This document shows, one piece after another, positions 1 through 6,730 of a stretch of DNA of 9,800 nucleotides. Position 1 is the first letter of the stretch, and the number at the start of each line of letters is the position of its first letter. The stretch lies in contig URPT01000055.1 in the NCBI GenBank assembly GCA_900549845.1, positions 1-9,800 on the forward strand, given 5' to 3'. The stretch comes from an uncultured Veillonella sp. (GTDB lineage: Bacteria; Bacillota; Negativicutes; Veillonellales; Veillonellaceae). Both the position numbers and the translations under genes were made by a program. The notes under the pieces are model-generated. The model saw nothing but the letters and a program-made list of their open reading frames with translations, was not told the DNA's origin and did not search any database.

Positions 1-258
1 CTCATGATTGGCGCGGCCAAAGCTATCAGTTACAGCCCAGTTATCGTACTAGGCCAAACATATCTAGCTAAAAGTATTGGCTTTGCATCGGGTATCACCC
101 TCGGCGTAAGCCAAACCATCGGTGGTGTTATCGCACCTGTTGTGGGTAATCTAGCAGATACCTACTCCCTACCAGTCGCTATGATGACACTTGTGCCATT
201 CCTCGTAATGGGCCTTGGGGCATCATTACTATTAAAAGATCCTAAAAAATTACAATAA
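1..258 (+). CDS. MFS transporter, fosmidomycin-resistance (Fsr) type, C-terminal fragment
   Basis: Only the last 86 codons are present; the frame is open to the first base, so the gene begins outside the window. The peptide is hydrophobic and carries the pattern of the Fsr branch of the major facilitator superfamily: a V-x-L-G-Q-x-Y-L stretch, then G-F-A-S-G-I-T-L-G, then a glycine-rich helix and G-N-L-A-D-T-Y. These correspond to the last helices of such inner-membrane proton-driven exporters. The protein ends with a short basic cytoplasmic tail (KDPKKLQ) and TAA. Family assignment as an MFS exporter is fairly secure; fosmidomycin or any other substrate is inferred from family resemblance only. 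The gene converges on the RloB-family gene and ends just before a shared terminator. Confidence 0.75.
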   Translation, partial: LMIGAAKAISYSPVIVLGQTYLAKSIGFASGITLGVSQTIGGVIAPVVGNLADTYSLPVAMMTLVPFLVMGLGASLLLKDPKKLQ

Positions 259-261
259 ATC

Positions 262-297
262 AAAAGCAGTTGTTTCTAATTAGAAACAACTGCTTTT
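262..297. terminator. Bidirectional intrinsic terminator
   Basis: A 36-base perfect palindrome: 16-bp arms (262-277 and 282-297) around AATT. The arms begin with A-tracts and end with T-tracts, so transcripts from either side form a stable hairpin followed by U residues. It lies 3 bases after the MFS stop and 6 bases beyond the end of the RloB-family gene, so it can terminate both converging units. Confidence 0.9.
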
Positions 298-303
298 TCA
301 AAT

Positions 304-921
304 TTATAATCCATTAATTAATTCTTGCAAAAAAATTCCTACATTTGTACACTGACGATCAAAACACAACTCTCTAATAGAGCTTGTATTATTATTAGCA
401 GTATCTATAGGATGTTCAGCGGAATTAATTATTTTATCAATCTGTATCGAATTGCCTTTTTGATACGCTTCACCCAAATGCCGTGATAGTTCACGTATAT
501 TTCTATCATTATCAGCACTAGAATGTACTGGCCTCGATGTCATTTGTTGATAATAAGCCAATAACCAAACTTCAATTGCAACATTAGAAAATACTAGTCT
601 CGTATCCTCATTTTGATTGATCTCACGCTGTATTTGTTGATATTCTGAGCTAGTTAAATTATCTCGGTCAATAATAATATAATAACTTTCATAACTTCTA
701 TGATTAGTCGTTTCAAAAGTATGTGCCTCAGATAAACCAAAAGAAACCGCACTACCACCACTTGGAGCTACTCGTTTTATAGTTTTGGCAGATATCTTGA
801 ATCTTTGAAAAATAGTTTTAAAGTAAGCTTCTTCCGTCTGACCATCAACAATCAATAAGTATTTTAATTGCTTGGGATTATTTTTAGATGCTCTCGCCAA
901 AATGAACACTCTCACTTTCAA
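304..921 (-). CDS. RloB-family protein with Toprim-like motifs (AbiLii-like)
   Basis: This 205-residue protein fits the RloB family. Visible motifs are a strand followed by D-G-Q-T-E at 26-30 (family form is usually E-G-x-x-T-E), the acidic strand I-I-I-D-R-D at 82-87, and S-N-x3-E-x-W-L-L at 112-121 (usually S-N-P-x-F-E-x-W). This set of acidic residues resembles a Toprim-type metal-binding nuclease fold; nuclease activity is inferred, not seen. The start is TTG: an in-frame TAA lies two codons upstream and no ATG precedes the first motif, so only TTG (or an internal GTG at 913-915) can be used. No strong Shine-Dalgarno sequence is visible, but the ATPase stop is only 10 bases upstream, so coupled translation is likely. 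RloB proteins are typically encoded beside an AAA15 ATPase, as here, and such pairs occur as RloAB or as the abortive-infection system AbiL. Confidence 0.8.
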   Translation of the reverse strand: MKVRVFILARASKNNPKQLKYLLIVDGQTEEAYFKTIFQRFKISAKTIKRVAPSGGSAVSFGLSEAHTFETTNHRSYESYYIIIDRDNLTSSEYQQIQREINQNEDTRLVFSNVAIEVWLLAYYQQMTSRPVHSSADNDRNIRELSRHLGEAYQKGNSIQIDKIINSAEHPIDTANNNTSSIRELCFDRQCTNVGIFLQELINGL

Positions 922-931
922 TACTTATATA

Positions 932-2107
932 TTATGACTCTAATATATTTTTCATCAACACATCATTAATAATCTGGTCTGCTCCATAAACCCCCTCTTG
1001 ATAGTTTTTCTTTATATCACTAATTTCTAATTCATTAAAATCAAAAGCACTATCTAGTCTAGACACCCCATAATAATCCTTATCGACAAACCAAATTTGA
1101 TCTGTTCTAAGTTCATAATCTAATACATCATTATTATGAGTCGTTGCAATCAATTGAGTATAAGTATTATTCCATTCATTAAAAATACGGAATAAAATCT
1201 TAACTAATTTAGGATGTAATGAGCGGTCAAATTCATCTATCAAAAACACTTTAGGTGTATGACTATTTTCTAAAATAGTCATAGCAAGTAATAAAAAAAT
1301 TCTAGTTCCAATACTTTCAGCATCATAATTAATTATAAAGGACTCTCCATTTTCACCTTCATGTGTACATTTCACTAATAAAATAGGTTCCGGTTTTTCA
1401 CCATCATTCGGAATAGGAACAATAACCTCTTCCGTTATAATATCTGTAATATTAAAATCTGCTGCTTTCAAAAAATATAAAACATTCTTTGTTAACTGTG
1501 CATTTTTATATAAAGGTCTAAATAGCTGTTGACTATGTAAAGTATTAGATAGGAGACCTGGCATAATTATATCTAATTTAAACCATTCATAAGCCTCTTT
1601 GGCCTCCTTTACATTGTTATTTTGAGCAAAATACAATAATGGTTGATTACTTCTTAATGCATCAACCAAACTTTCAATAGTTGTAGGCATAATGATATTA
1701 TCTATATCTCTTTTAAAAATAACATCACCATTTACACTTAAACATTCATTTATAATGCTTGCAAAATTATATTCAATAGTATAGATATATATTTTTTGAT
1801 TCTTATAAAATCTAACTTTAAAAAATACATTACCGCCTTCATTCGCGTAAGTATCTGTAGGAAGCATCTCAAAGTCTGATGAAGTGCCTAAAAGAACAAG
1901 ACTTCTAAGTAATTGAAACGCCTTAATCACATTAGTTTTTCCAGACGCATTTCCACCAAAAATAAAGGCTGATTTCACTAAAGTTATATCACCTATATCA
2001 ACCGTATTCTCCTTAGCATACTCCTCTATAAGCTCACCAGTCTCCATAGATAAAGTAGCTTCATTTTTAAAAGATCTAATATTTTTAAATGAAAAATCAA
2101 TTAACAT
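932..2107 (-). CDS. AAA15-family ATPase (RloA/AbiLi-like), partner of the RloB protein
   Basis: A 391-residue ABC/SMC-like ATPase of the AAA15 (COG1106) type. The N-terminus (F-S-F-K-N-I-R-S-F) is the usual first strand of these proteins. Walker A is G-G-N-A-S-G-K-T at 51-58; an ABC-like signature, E-S-I-G-T-R, is at 264-269; Walker B with catalytic Glu is V-F-L-I-D-E at 287-292, followed by D-x-S-L-H-P; the switch histidine is A-T-T-H at 321-324. Residues of roughly 75-255 form the variable insert between the two ATPase halves. All catalytic elements are intact. The ATG is preceded by GGAGGTG (bases 2113-2119) at good spacing, and a strong promoter lies about 60 bases upstream. Family members act as sensors or gates for a linked effector in anti-phage systems; that role here is inferred from the RloB neighbour. 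The gene is noticeably AT-rich compared with flanking metabolic genes, suggesting acquisition. Confidence 0.85.
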   Translation of the reverse strand: MLIDFSFKNIRSFKNEATLSMETGELIEEYAKENTVDIGDITLVKSAFIFGGNASGKTNVIKAFQLLRSLVLLGTSSDFEMLPTDTYANEGGNVFFKVRFYKNQKIYIYTIEYNFASIINECLSVNGDVIFKRDIDNIIMPTTIESLVDALRSNQPLLYFAQNNNVKEAKEAYEWFKLDIIMPGLLSNTLHSQQLFRPLYKNAQLTKNVLYFLKAADFNITDIITEEVIVPIPNDGEKPEPILLVKCTHEGENGESFIINYDAESIGTRIFLLLAMTILENSHTPKVFLIDEFDRSLHPKLVKILFRIFNEWNNTYTQLIATTHNNDVLDYELRTDQIWFVDKDYYGVSRLDSAFDFNELEISDIKKNYQEGVYGADQIINDVLMKNILES

Positions 2108-2165
2108 CTAATCACCTCCAAAAGCAATCAATTGTTAATATTACCGTACATTTAATAACACTCTA

Positions 2166-2193
2166 ATTATAACATGATAGAAATAATATTTAA
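2166..2193 (-). promoter_or_regulatory. Promoter for the ATPase-RloB pair
   Basis: On the - strand there is a perfect TATAAT (2166-2171) preceded by TGT (2172-2174), giving an extended -10, and TTAAAT (2188-2193) at 16 bases as a weak -35. Transcription would start near 2159, leaving a leader of about 50 bases to the ATPase ATG. The ATPase-RloB pair can therefore be transcribed independently of the upstream membrane-protein gene. Confidence 0.65.
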
Positions 2194-2240
2194 GAAATAT
2201 ATCGCTTTAAATACACGTATCCTTAATATACTAAAATAGT

Positions 2241-2873
2241 TTATCTGTTTTCCAAATCTTTTAATCTATCTTCCATAATCAAAATTCTAATTAAAGCTCG
2301 TTGCTTCTTTAAATCAGCTACAGTCCCAAGTAAAGTAGCAATACAAAATGTATTTAGTAGTAAAAATACAAAATCAATAATTATCGTATGTTTCCATTTC
2401 ATACTTAATATCAATATTACTAGCATAACAATAAATATACCATAAAAAAATCTAGACTTCTTTCCAGGTATATTCATAAACATAGCGCAAATCCAGCCAA
2501 CAAAAGATACACCTAAGGTAAAGAAAATAATCATTAGCATAAAATCCATATATACTGTACTTAACATATATACTTCATAATATTTACCAAATTCGATAAC
2601 TTTGGTAGCAAGTTCTAATCCATAAGTGAAGATTCCCGCACTAATCACACCAAATACAACGGAACTCCATATAAAGGTAAACTTACTTTCTAATTCGGCC
2701 TTCACCTTAATCAATTCCCATCTTAACTCAATATATGAAAGATGTTTTATTTCATTAAAAACAGTTGATTTGTATGTACGCCAATATCTTTCATCCGCGC
2801 GAGGAAATACTTTATGATAAAAATTAACAAGCGTTTTAGGAATGCCTTTCTTTTCAGGTAATAACATACTCAA
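2241..2873 (-). CDS. Four-helix membrane protein of unknown function, upstream of the defence-like pair
   Basis: I do not recognise this 210-residue protein. It has a charged N-terminal region of about 65 residues rich in aromatic and basic residues (including R-Y-W-R-T-Y at 29-34), then four probable transmembrane helices at about 66-87, 108-133, 142-158 and 163-186, and a short charged amphipathic tail at 187-210. The fully hydrophobic core and lack of a signal peptide suggest an inner-membrane protein with both termini in the cytoplasm. The start is taken as TTG (2871-2873) because GAGGTG (2881-2886) lies 7 bases upstream; ATG two codons later (2865-2867) is the alternative, with 13-base spacing. 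It reads in the same direction as the ATPase, 133 bases upstream, and shares its AT-rich composition. It could be a third component of the cassette or merely a neighbour. Confidence 0.65.
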   Translation of the reverse strand: MSMLLPEKKGIPKTLVNFYHKVFPRADERYWRTYKSTVFNEIKHLSYIELRWELIKVKAELESKFTFIWSSVVFGVISAGIFTYGLELATKVIEFGKYYEVYMLSTVYMDFMLMIIFFTLGVSFVGWICAMFMNIPGKKSRFFYGIFIVMLVILILSMKWKHTIIIDFVFLLLNTFCIATLLGTVADLKKQRALIRILIMEDRLKDLENR

Positions 2874-2919
2874 ACTAACTCACCTCAGACCATACCACTG
2901 ATTAAAATATTTTGTTTTT

Positions 2920-2942
2920 ATTATCCCTCTAAATGTAACCAA
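2920..2942 (-). promoter_or_regulatory. Possible promoter of the membrane-protein gene
   Basis: On the - strand GATAAT (2920-2925) matches the -10 consensus at five of six positions. Its best -35 partner is TTGGTT, which occurs twice (2937-2942 and 2941-2946); the upstream copy gives a 15-base spacer. Weak but the only candidate between the cyuA terminator and the gene. Confidence 0.35.
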
Positions 2943-2977
2943 CCAAAGGATAACATCATAAAATTTCTTAAGAAAGC

Positions 2978-3012
2978 AACCCCCGATGCAGACTTAGTCT
3001 GCATCGGGGGTT
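2978..3012 (-). terminator. Intrinsic terminator of the ridA-cyuA operon
   Basis: A perfect 16-bp inverted repeat (2978-2993 and 2997-3012) with a three-base loop and a GC-rich core of five C/G pairs. It lies 15 bases after the cyuA stop. On the - strand the hairpin is followed by a T-rich run (TTGCTTTCTT). It also insulates the AT-rich cassette from the metabolic operon. Confidence 0.85.
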
Positions 3013-3027
3013 AATTTATATTAAAGC

Positions 3028-4275
3028 TTAATGTTTTAGCATTTCATTCAAGATTACTACGTCCGTTTCTTTCATACCTTGAGCCACAGTACCGATACTG
3101 CGGATAGTATCATCAACGGAGTATGCTACAAGGCCATCGCCTTTTTGGTAGTTCTTGTTAAGGCGAGCTTGTTTATAGCCCATGAACGCGCCATCAAGGG
3201 AGATAGCAATTTTACCTGCGCAGGATGGTTTCGCGCCATCGCATACGATACCGGATAAGCTAGCAAGACCATTCACAAGAGTATTTTCGATAATATCTTT
3301 GCTATCACCTTTCAAGAAGGCAATACCAGCTACACTGACTACACCAGCAGATACAACGCCGCAATAGGCGGACAATTTACCAATGCCAGATTTAACGTAG
3401 AGCGTCAACAAGTTAGCGAAAACAAGAGCACGGTACAATTCATCATCACTTTTACCAAGTTCCTCAGCAGTTGTAATGATAGGTACAGATACAGTTAGCC
3501 CTTGGTTACCAGAGCCAGAACAAATAACTACAGGCAATGGACACCCACTCATACGCGCATCGGATCCAGCCGCTGCACGAGCTTTACATTTTGTTTCAAG
3601 AGACGGATTTTCTTCATCCAACAATAAGAGCTGTCCAATATTGGAGCCATAATCATTAGACAAACCTTCTCGAGAAATAGCAGTATTATATTCTACTTGC
3701 TGCTTGATTTGAGGAATGATGCCAGAAATATCTGCCGTTTTAGCAAATTCGTAAATGCTATCAAAGGTCATAGCATATTCTGTCTTTGCGGCTTTCTTGA
3801 TTTTATTAATCGTTTCAGACACAATCTCACCATCTACAGCGACATAGGTTACATTTGTATGGTCGTTTTCAATGCGAACCACCGCCGTATGTTCATCTGT
3901 TTCTGCAGTGATTTCAATATAAAGATTATCTACGCCTTCCGCAAGTGACACTGTACAGAAGTTGGCATCTAGCAATGTGCCGAGCCATTTACGATCTTCA
4001 TCTGTAGCAGATTCTAATACCTCTAGCTCACGCTCAGGGTGACCTACAATGGCACCAAGGGTAGTAGCCGCTTGAAGACCTTTTCGACCACCAGAGTTAG
4101 GAATGACTACGGATTTTACATTTTTTATAATATTCGCGCTGCATCGTGCGTGAATATGGTTAGGAAACTCATCTAAAACAGAGACTGCCTTCGCAGCCGC
4201 ATAAGCCAATGCAATTGGCTCAGTGCACCCGAAGGCAGGACGCATCTCTGATTGTAACAAGGAAATATAATCCAT
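3028..4275 (-). CDS. cyuA: L-cysteine desulfidase CyuA (UPF0597/YhaM family), iron-sulfur enzyme
   Basis: This cytoplasmic enzyme breaks L-cysteine into pyruvate, ammonia and hydrogen sulfide, using a [4Fe-4S] cluster rather than PLP. The 415-residue product carries the family hallmark G-C-T-E-P near the N-terminus (Cys17) and cysteines in A-Y-C-G (Cys305), V-C-D-G-A-K (Cys345) and P-S-C-A-G-K (Cys352). The spacing of this set matches the cluster-ligand cysteines known for the archaeal enzyme. The S-G-S-G-N-Q-G loop at about 252-259 is also typical. I start at ATG 4273-4275, one base after the ridA stop, with GGAAG upstream inside ridA; a longer frame from TTG at 4288-4290 would overlap ridA and lacks better signals. 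The overlapping arrangement implies translational coupling. Substrate could extend to related amino acids, as the fold resembles L-serine dehydratase. Confidence 0.88.
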   Translation of the reverse strand: MDYISLLQSEMRPAFGCTEPIALAYAAAKAVSVLDEFPNHIHARCSANIIKNVKSVVIPNSGGRKGLQAATTLGAIVGHPERELEVLESATDEDRKWLGTLLDANFCTVSLAEGVDNLYIEITAETDEHTAVVRIENDHTNVTYVAVDGEIVSETINKIKKAAKTEYAMTFDSIYEFAKTADISGIIPQIKQQVEYNTAISREGLSNDYGSNIGQLLLLDEENPSLETKCKARAAAGSDARMSGCPLPVVICSGSGNQGLTVSVPIITTAEELGKSDDELYRALVFANLLTLYVKSGIGKLSAYCGVVSAGVVSVAGIAFLKGDSKDIIENTLVNGLASLSGIVCDGAKPSCAGKIAISLDGAFMGYKQARLNKNYQKGDGLVAYSVDDTIRSIGTVAQGMKETDVVILNEMLKH

Positions 4276-4276
4276 C

Positions 4277-4648
4277 TTATACTTCCGCAATAAATTCCAC
4301 TTCTACCAAAGCACCCAATGGAAGATCTTTTACTGCTATGCAAGAGCGAGCTGGTTTAGAAGTGAAATATTTAGCATAAACTTCGTTGAATGCTTTGAAA
4401 TCGGCGATATCAGCCAAGAAACAAGTTGTTTTAATAACTTCGGAGAAGTCAGAACCTGCTTCAGCCAATACAGCATCAATGTTTTTGCATACTTGCTCAG
4501 TTTGCTCTACGATACCGCCTTCAACAATGGAACCAGTTGCAGGATTGAGTGGAATTTGTCCAGAAGCGAATAATAAACCGCCTACTACTTTAGCTTGAGA
4601 GTAAGGACCTACTGCTGCTGGTGCTTTGTCTGTGAAAATTGTTTTCAT
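4277..4648 (-). CDS. ridA: RidA, 2-iminobutanoate/2-iminopropanoate deaminase
   Basis: A full-length 123-residue RidA (YjgF/YER057c/UK114) protein. Hallmarks are G-P-Y-S-Q-A at 14-19, L-F-A-S-G-Q-I-P-L-N at 26-35, the catalytic arginine in K-P-A-R-S at about 98-102, and the C-terminal L-P-L-G-A-L-V-E-V-E block. RidA is a cytoplasmic trimer that hydrolyses reactive enamine/imine intermediates such as 2-aminoacrylate before they damage PLP enzymes. AGGAG (4656-4660) sits 7 bases before the ATG. It is the first gene of a two-gene operon with cyuA, whose reaction is expected to pass through 2-aminoacrylate, so the pairing makes biochemical sense. Confidence 0.95.
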   Translation of the reverse strand: MKTIFTDKAPAAVGPYSQAKVVGGLLFASGQIPLNPATGSIVEGGIVEQTEQVCKNIDAVLAEAGSDFSEVIKTTCFLADIADFKAFNEVYAKYFTSKPARSCIAVKDLPLGALVEVEFIAEV

Positions 4649-4689
4649 AATAATTCTCCTTTTAAATATAATAAAAAATAATATAGATT

Positions 4690-4719
4690 ATTCTAATGCC
4701 ACCATACTCACATTAGTAA
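4690..4719 (-). promoter_or_regulatory. Possible promoter of ridA-cyuA
   Basis: On the - strand TAGAAT (4690-4695, five of six to consensus) lies 18 bases from TTACTA (4714-4719), a poor -35. The 116-base gap to the upstream secreted-protein gene contains no convincing terminator, so read-through from that operon is also possible. Confidence 0.3.
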
Positions 4720-4764
4720 TTACCTTGTATATAACATACTCTGTGAAAGTATATCTATAACAAA

Positions 4765-5541
4765 TTATTTAATAGATTTGAAGGCATTGTCAAATATCGT
4801 TTTGAAATAATCCCGTTGTACATCAGTAGTTACACCTACATATAGTACCGGTTTGCCTGGCTTCAACACAAATGCAGCATTTGCATAGAGCGGAGTTTGA
4901 CCATCTCCATCCGCATATAATAAGCGAGAGCTTGCTGCATAGGTTTGATATTTAGTGCCTGCCACAGGATGCACTTGTTCTGCATTTTCTACAGTAAGCG
5001 TTCTAGGTTTTATAAGTAGTTCACCTGACCGAGTTTTAAGATTAGCATAACGTTTTGGATCATTTAAAGGGACTACAGTTGTGGTAGTTGGAATTTGCTT
5101 ATTAACGGCACCTAGCACGAGTTGCTCAGTAACAGGATCAATTTGACCTTTATCTAGAGCTGCCATAGCCGCCATAAACATAGGATCATTTCTCTTATCT
5201 TTAGCCACTTGTTGTGCTATTTGTTTAACATCTACCGCTACTACATATGCATCCTTTTGACCTGTTTTATCGGCCCCTTGTAATTGGTATACATCAAAAG
5301 TAGTGCCAAAGCTTTTGAAAACATCTTCAACCATCATATTCATCGCCATATTTTTTGAAGGATTTTGTTTCATTTGCTTCTCTACAAAATCACGTGTATT
5401 TGTTTTGGATGCAGAAACAACAGTTACATTGTTAGGCACTACCATGGACCCTGCAATTGTTTGTACATCCTTAGCAAAACCTACGCCAGATACAGTACCC
5501 ACTAGGCAAGCTACACAAGCCAATACTTTCAAAGATTTCAT
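4765..5541 (-). CDS. Secreted protein of unknown function, paralogue of its upstream neighbour
   Basis: A 258-residue protein with a clear signal peptide: basic start (MKSLK), hydrophobic core to about residue 20, and a likely cleavage after V-G-F-A (23). The mature part is hydrophilic with no other membrane segment, so it is probably periplasmic or exported. I recognise no named domain. Residues 82-112 contain F-x-V-Y-Q-L-Q-G-x-D-K-x-G followed by a V-V-x-V-D strand, nearly the same as residues 101-132 of the protein encoded just upstream. The C-terminal third of both ends with a tyrosine-rich strand pattern and a short amphipathic helix. The start ATG is one base after the previous stop, and its GGGAGG ribosome binding site lies within the end of the upstream gene, so translation is coupled. 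Confidence 0.75.
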   Translation of the reverse strand: MKSLKVLACVACLVGTVSGVGFAKDVQTIAGSMVVPNNVTVVSASKTNTRDFVEKQMKQNPSKNMAMNMMVEDVFKSFGTTFDVYQLQGADKTGQKDAYVVAVDVKQIAQQVAKDKRNDPMFMAAMAALDKGQIDPVTEQLVLGAVNKQIPTTTTVVPLNDPKRYANLKTRSGELLIKPRTLTVENAEQVHPVAGTKYQTYAASSRLLYADGDGQTPLYANAAFVLKPGKPVLYVGVTTDVQRDYFKTIFDNAFKSIK

Positions 5542-5542
5542 A

Positions 5543-6487
5543 TTATTTACCTCCCTTGAGAGATTGTGTTTGATACATATGATTCAACTCATTAGCCCAA
5601 TAATCATGACTAGAGTCATCAGATAATAAAAGCTGTAAAGCTACACCTTTGTCTGTAGGAACGGCATAACCAATTAAGGAATAAGTATTTCTAAAACCAT
5701 CATATTTAAGGCTACCCCGTAAATCGCCTGTCACAGCCGTGCCATAACGTGTTTGAACAGGTTTATAAGCCACATGCGTTGCATCTAGGCTCACTTGTTT
5801 TGCCATAAAATCTACATAAGAACGGATCTCTTCTTTACTTTTAGGAGATAAGTTCTTATCTGTGGCAAGCATTTTATCAAAAGCACCCATAATTTGAGCA
5901 GGTAACTTATCATTTATCGTTTTTAGATCTTTAGCTAATTTAGCACCTTCAATAGTATTGCCCTTCAAGCCTTGTAATTGTTGTTGAGCCTTCTCTTTAG
6001 AATAGGAATCTACATATTTAGAGATAGAGCTTTTCATTGCAGCTTTTTTTGCGTCTGGAACCTTTTCTAAAATGGTTTTATTCATACCAATTACTTGATC
6101 TATAGCATTTTTAGAATAGTCTACAACGACTAACTGACCTACATGGTGACCTTGTTTATCCGTCCCTTGTAATTGATAGACGGAAAATCCATCTAACACA
6201 TCACCCTTCATAGGTTCAACTTGTACCGGTGCTTGCAATTTCATACTAGCATTAACAGCATCAACAGCCGCTTTATTTGCCATTGAAATTATTTGACTCT
6301 GCTCATTATTCCGCAGCTTTGCATCCGTAGGAACACGCATGGCCTCTACAGCCTTCACCGTAGGAGACGTACTGCCATATAAACCATAGCCTAAATCTAC
6401 TGTATCCGCACATGCCACTGCGCCCATGCCAACAGTTAAGCATGTGGCACAAGCCAATGTCATCATTTTTTTGTTGAGAGCTCTCAT
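5543..6487 (-). CDS. Secreted protein of unknown function, first gene of the paralogous pair
   Basis: With the start at ATG 6485-6487 this is a 314-residue protein with a signal peptide (M-R-A-L-N-K-K, then a hydrophobic core) and likely cleavage after A-C-A (27). A longer frame opens with GTG at 6497-6499, but the GTGAGGTG sequence there serves better as the ribosome binding site for the ATG. The mature protein is Lys/Asp/Gln rich and partly helical (about 135-225), without further membrane segments. The Y-Q-L-Q-G-T-D-K-Q-G block at about 104-113 and the following V-V-V-D strand match the downstream paralogue. No known family is recognised. The Cys in V-A-C-A is not in a proper lipobox, so a lipoprotein is unlikely. 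The pair forms one coupled operon. Confidence 0.72.
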   Translation of the reverse strand: MRALNKKMMTLACATCLTVGMGAVACADTVDLGYGLYGSTSPTVKAVEAMRVPTDAKLRNNEQSQIISMANKAAVDAVNASMKLQAPVQVEPMKGDVLDGFSVYQLQGTDKQGHHVGQLVVVDYSKNAIDQVIGMNKTILEKVPDAKKAAMKSSISKYVDSYSKEKAQQQLQGLKGNTIEGAKLAKDLKTINDKLPAQIMGAFDKMLATDKNLSPKSKEEIRSYVDFMAKQVSLDATHVAYKPVQTRYGTAVTGDLRGSLKYDGFRNTYSLIGYAVPTDKGVALQLLLSDDSSHDYWANELNHMYQTQSLKGGK

Positions 6488-6523
6488 AAGACACCTCACG
6501 ATTTAACAATACATTCATATACA

Positions 6524-6539
6524 GATTATATTCATAATC
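6524..6539 (-). promoter_or_regulatory. Consensus -10 inside a dyad upstream of the secreted-protein operon
   Basis: Six-base arms GATTAT and ATAATC flank a four-base centre. On the - strand the right half contains a perfect TATAAT (6525-6530), 37 bases before the ATG at 6487. No good -35 is found at 16-18 bases; TTGAAA (6559-6564) is too far. A dyad covering a -10 suggests an operator, but this is inference. A second - strand TATAAT lies at 6594-6599. Confidence 0.35.
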
Positions 6540-6630
6540 CATATTGCATCCATAAAGATTTCAAAAAGATAATCTATACTGCATATACTAATTATTATAC
6601 TATATGGAGCTGTATAACTGTATAGTCTAA

Positions 6631-6659
6631 TTTACAACCTTTCAGTTCTGCTATACAAT
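6631..6659 (+). promoter_or_regulatory. Promoter of menA
   Basis: TTTACA (6631-6636) and TACAAT (6654-6659), each five of six to the sigma-70/sigma-A consensus, are separated by exactly 17 bases. Transcription would start near 6666, giving a leader of about 60 bases to the menA ATG. Confidence 0.7.
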
Positions 6660-6697
6660 ACTTAAATAGATATGTAAACATATGGTATGAGAAATAG

Positions 6698-6730
6698 AAA
6701 GGAGTGCACACATGGTGTGCTTTTATTATG
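6698..6730 (+). promoter_or_regulatory. Hairpin between Shine-Dalgarno sequence and menA start codon
   Basis: AAAGGAG (6698-6704) is a strong ribosome binding site, but the menA ATG that fits the family N-terminus is at 6728-6730, 23 bases away. Between them GCACAC (6706-6711) and GTGTGC (6715-6720) form a perfect 6-bp hairpin with loop ATG. If folded, the effective distance falls to 8 bases. Without folding, the same site is ideally placed for the loop ATG (6712), which opens a 14-codon overlapping frame ending at 6756. Confidence 0.5.

Noticed and set aside
2626..2817. Open frame on the + strand within the membrane-protein gene
   Set aside because: It is antisense to a gene with coherent membrane helices and has no ribosome binding site or family resemblance.
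259..3027. Direct repeats or attachment sites flanking the AT-rich cassette
   Set aside because: Comparing the sequences near both terminators by eye revealed no shared direct repeat, integrase or transposase, so no mobile-element boundary is claimed.
4276..4290. TTG start giving a longer CyuA
   Set aside because: The ATG one base after the ridA stop has a better-placed ribosome binding site and gives the usual family N-terminus.
4649..4764. Terminator between the secreted-protein operon and ridA
   Set aside because: Only a five-base stem (ATACT/AGTAT) with no T-run is present, too weak to call.
6401..6430. Lipoprotein signal in the 5543-6487 protein (V-A-C)
   Set aside because: The residue at -3 is Ala and the context A-C-A-D fits ordinary signal peptidase cleavage better than a lipobox.
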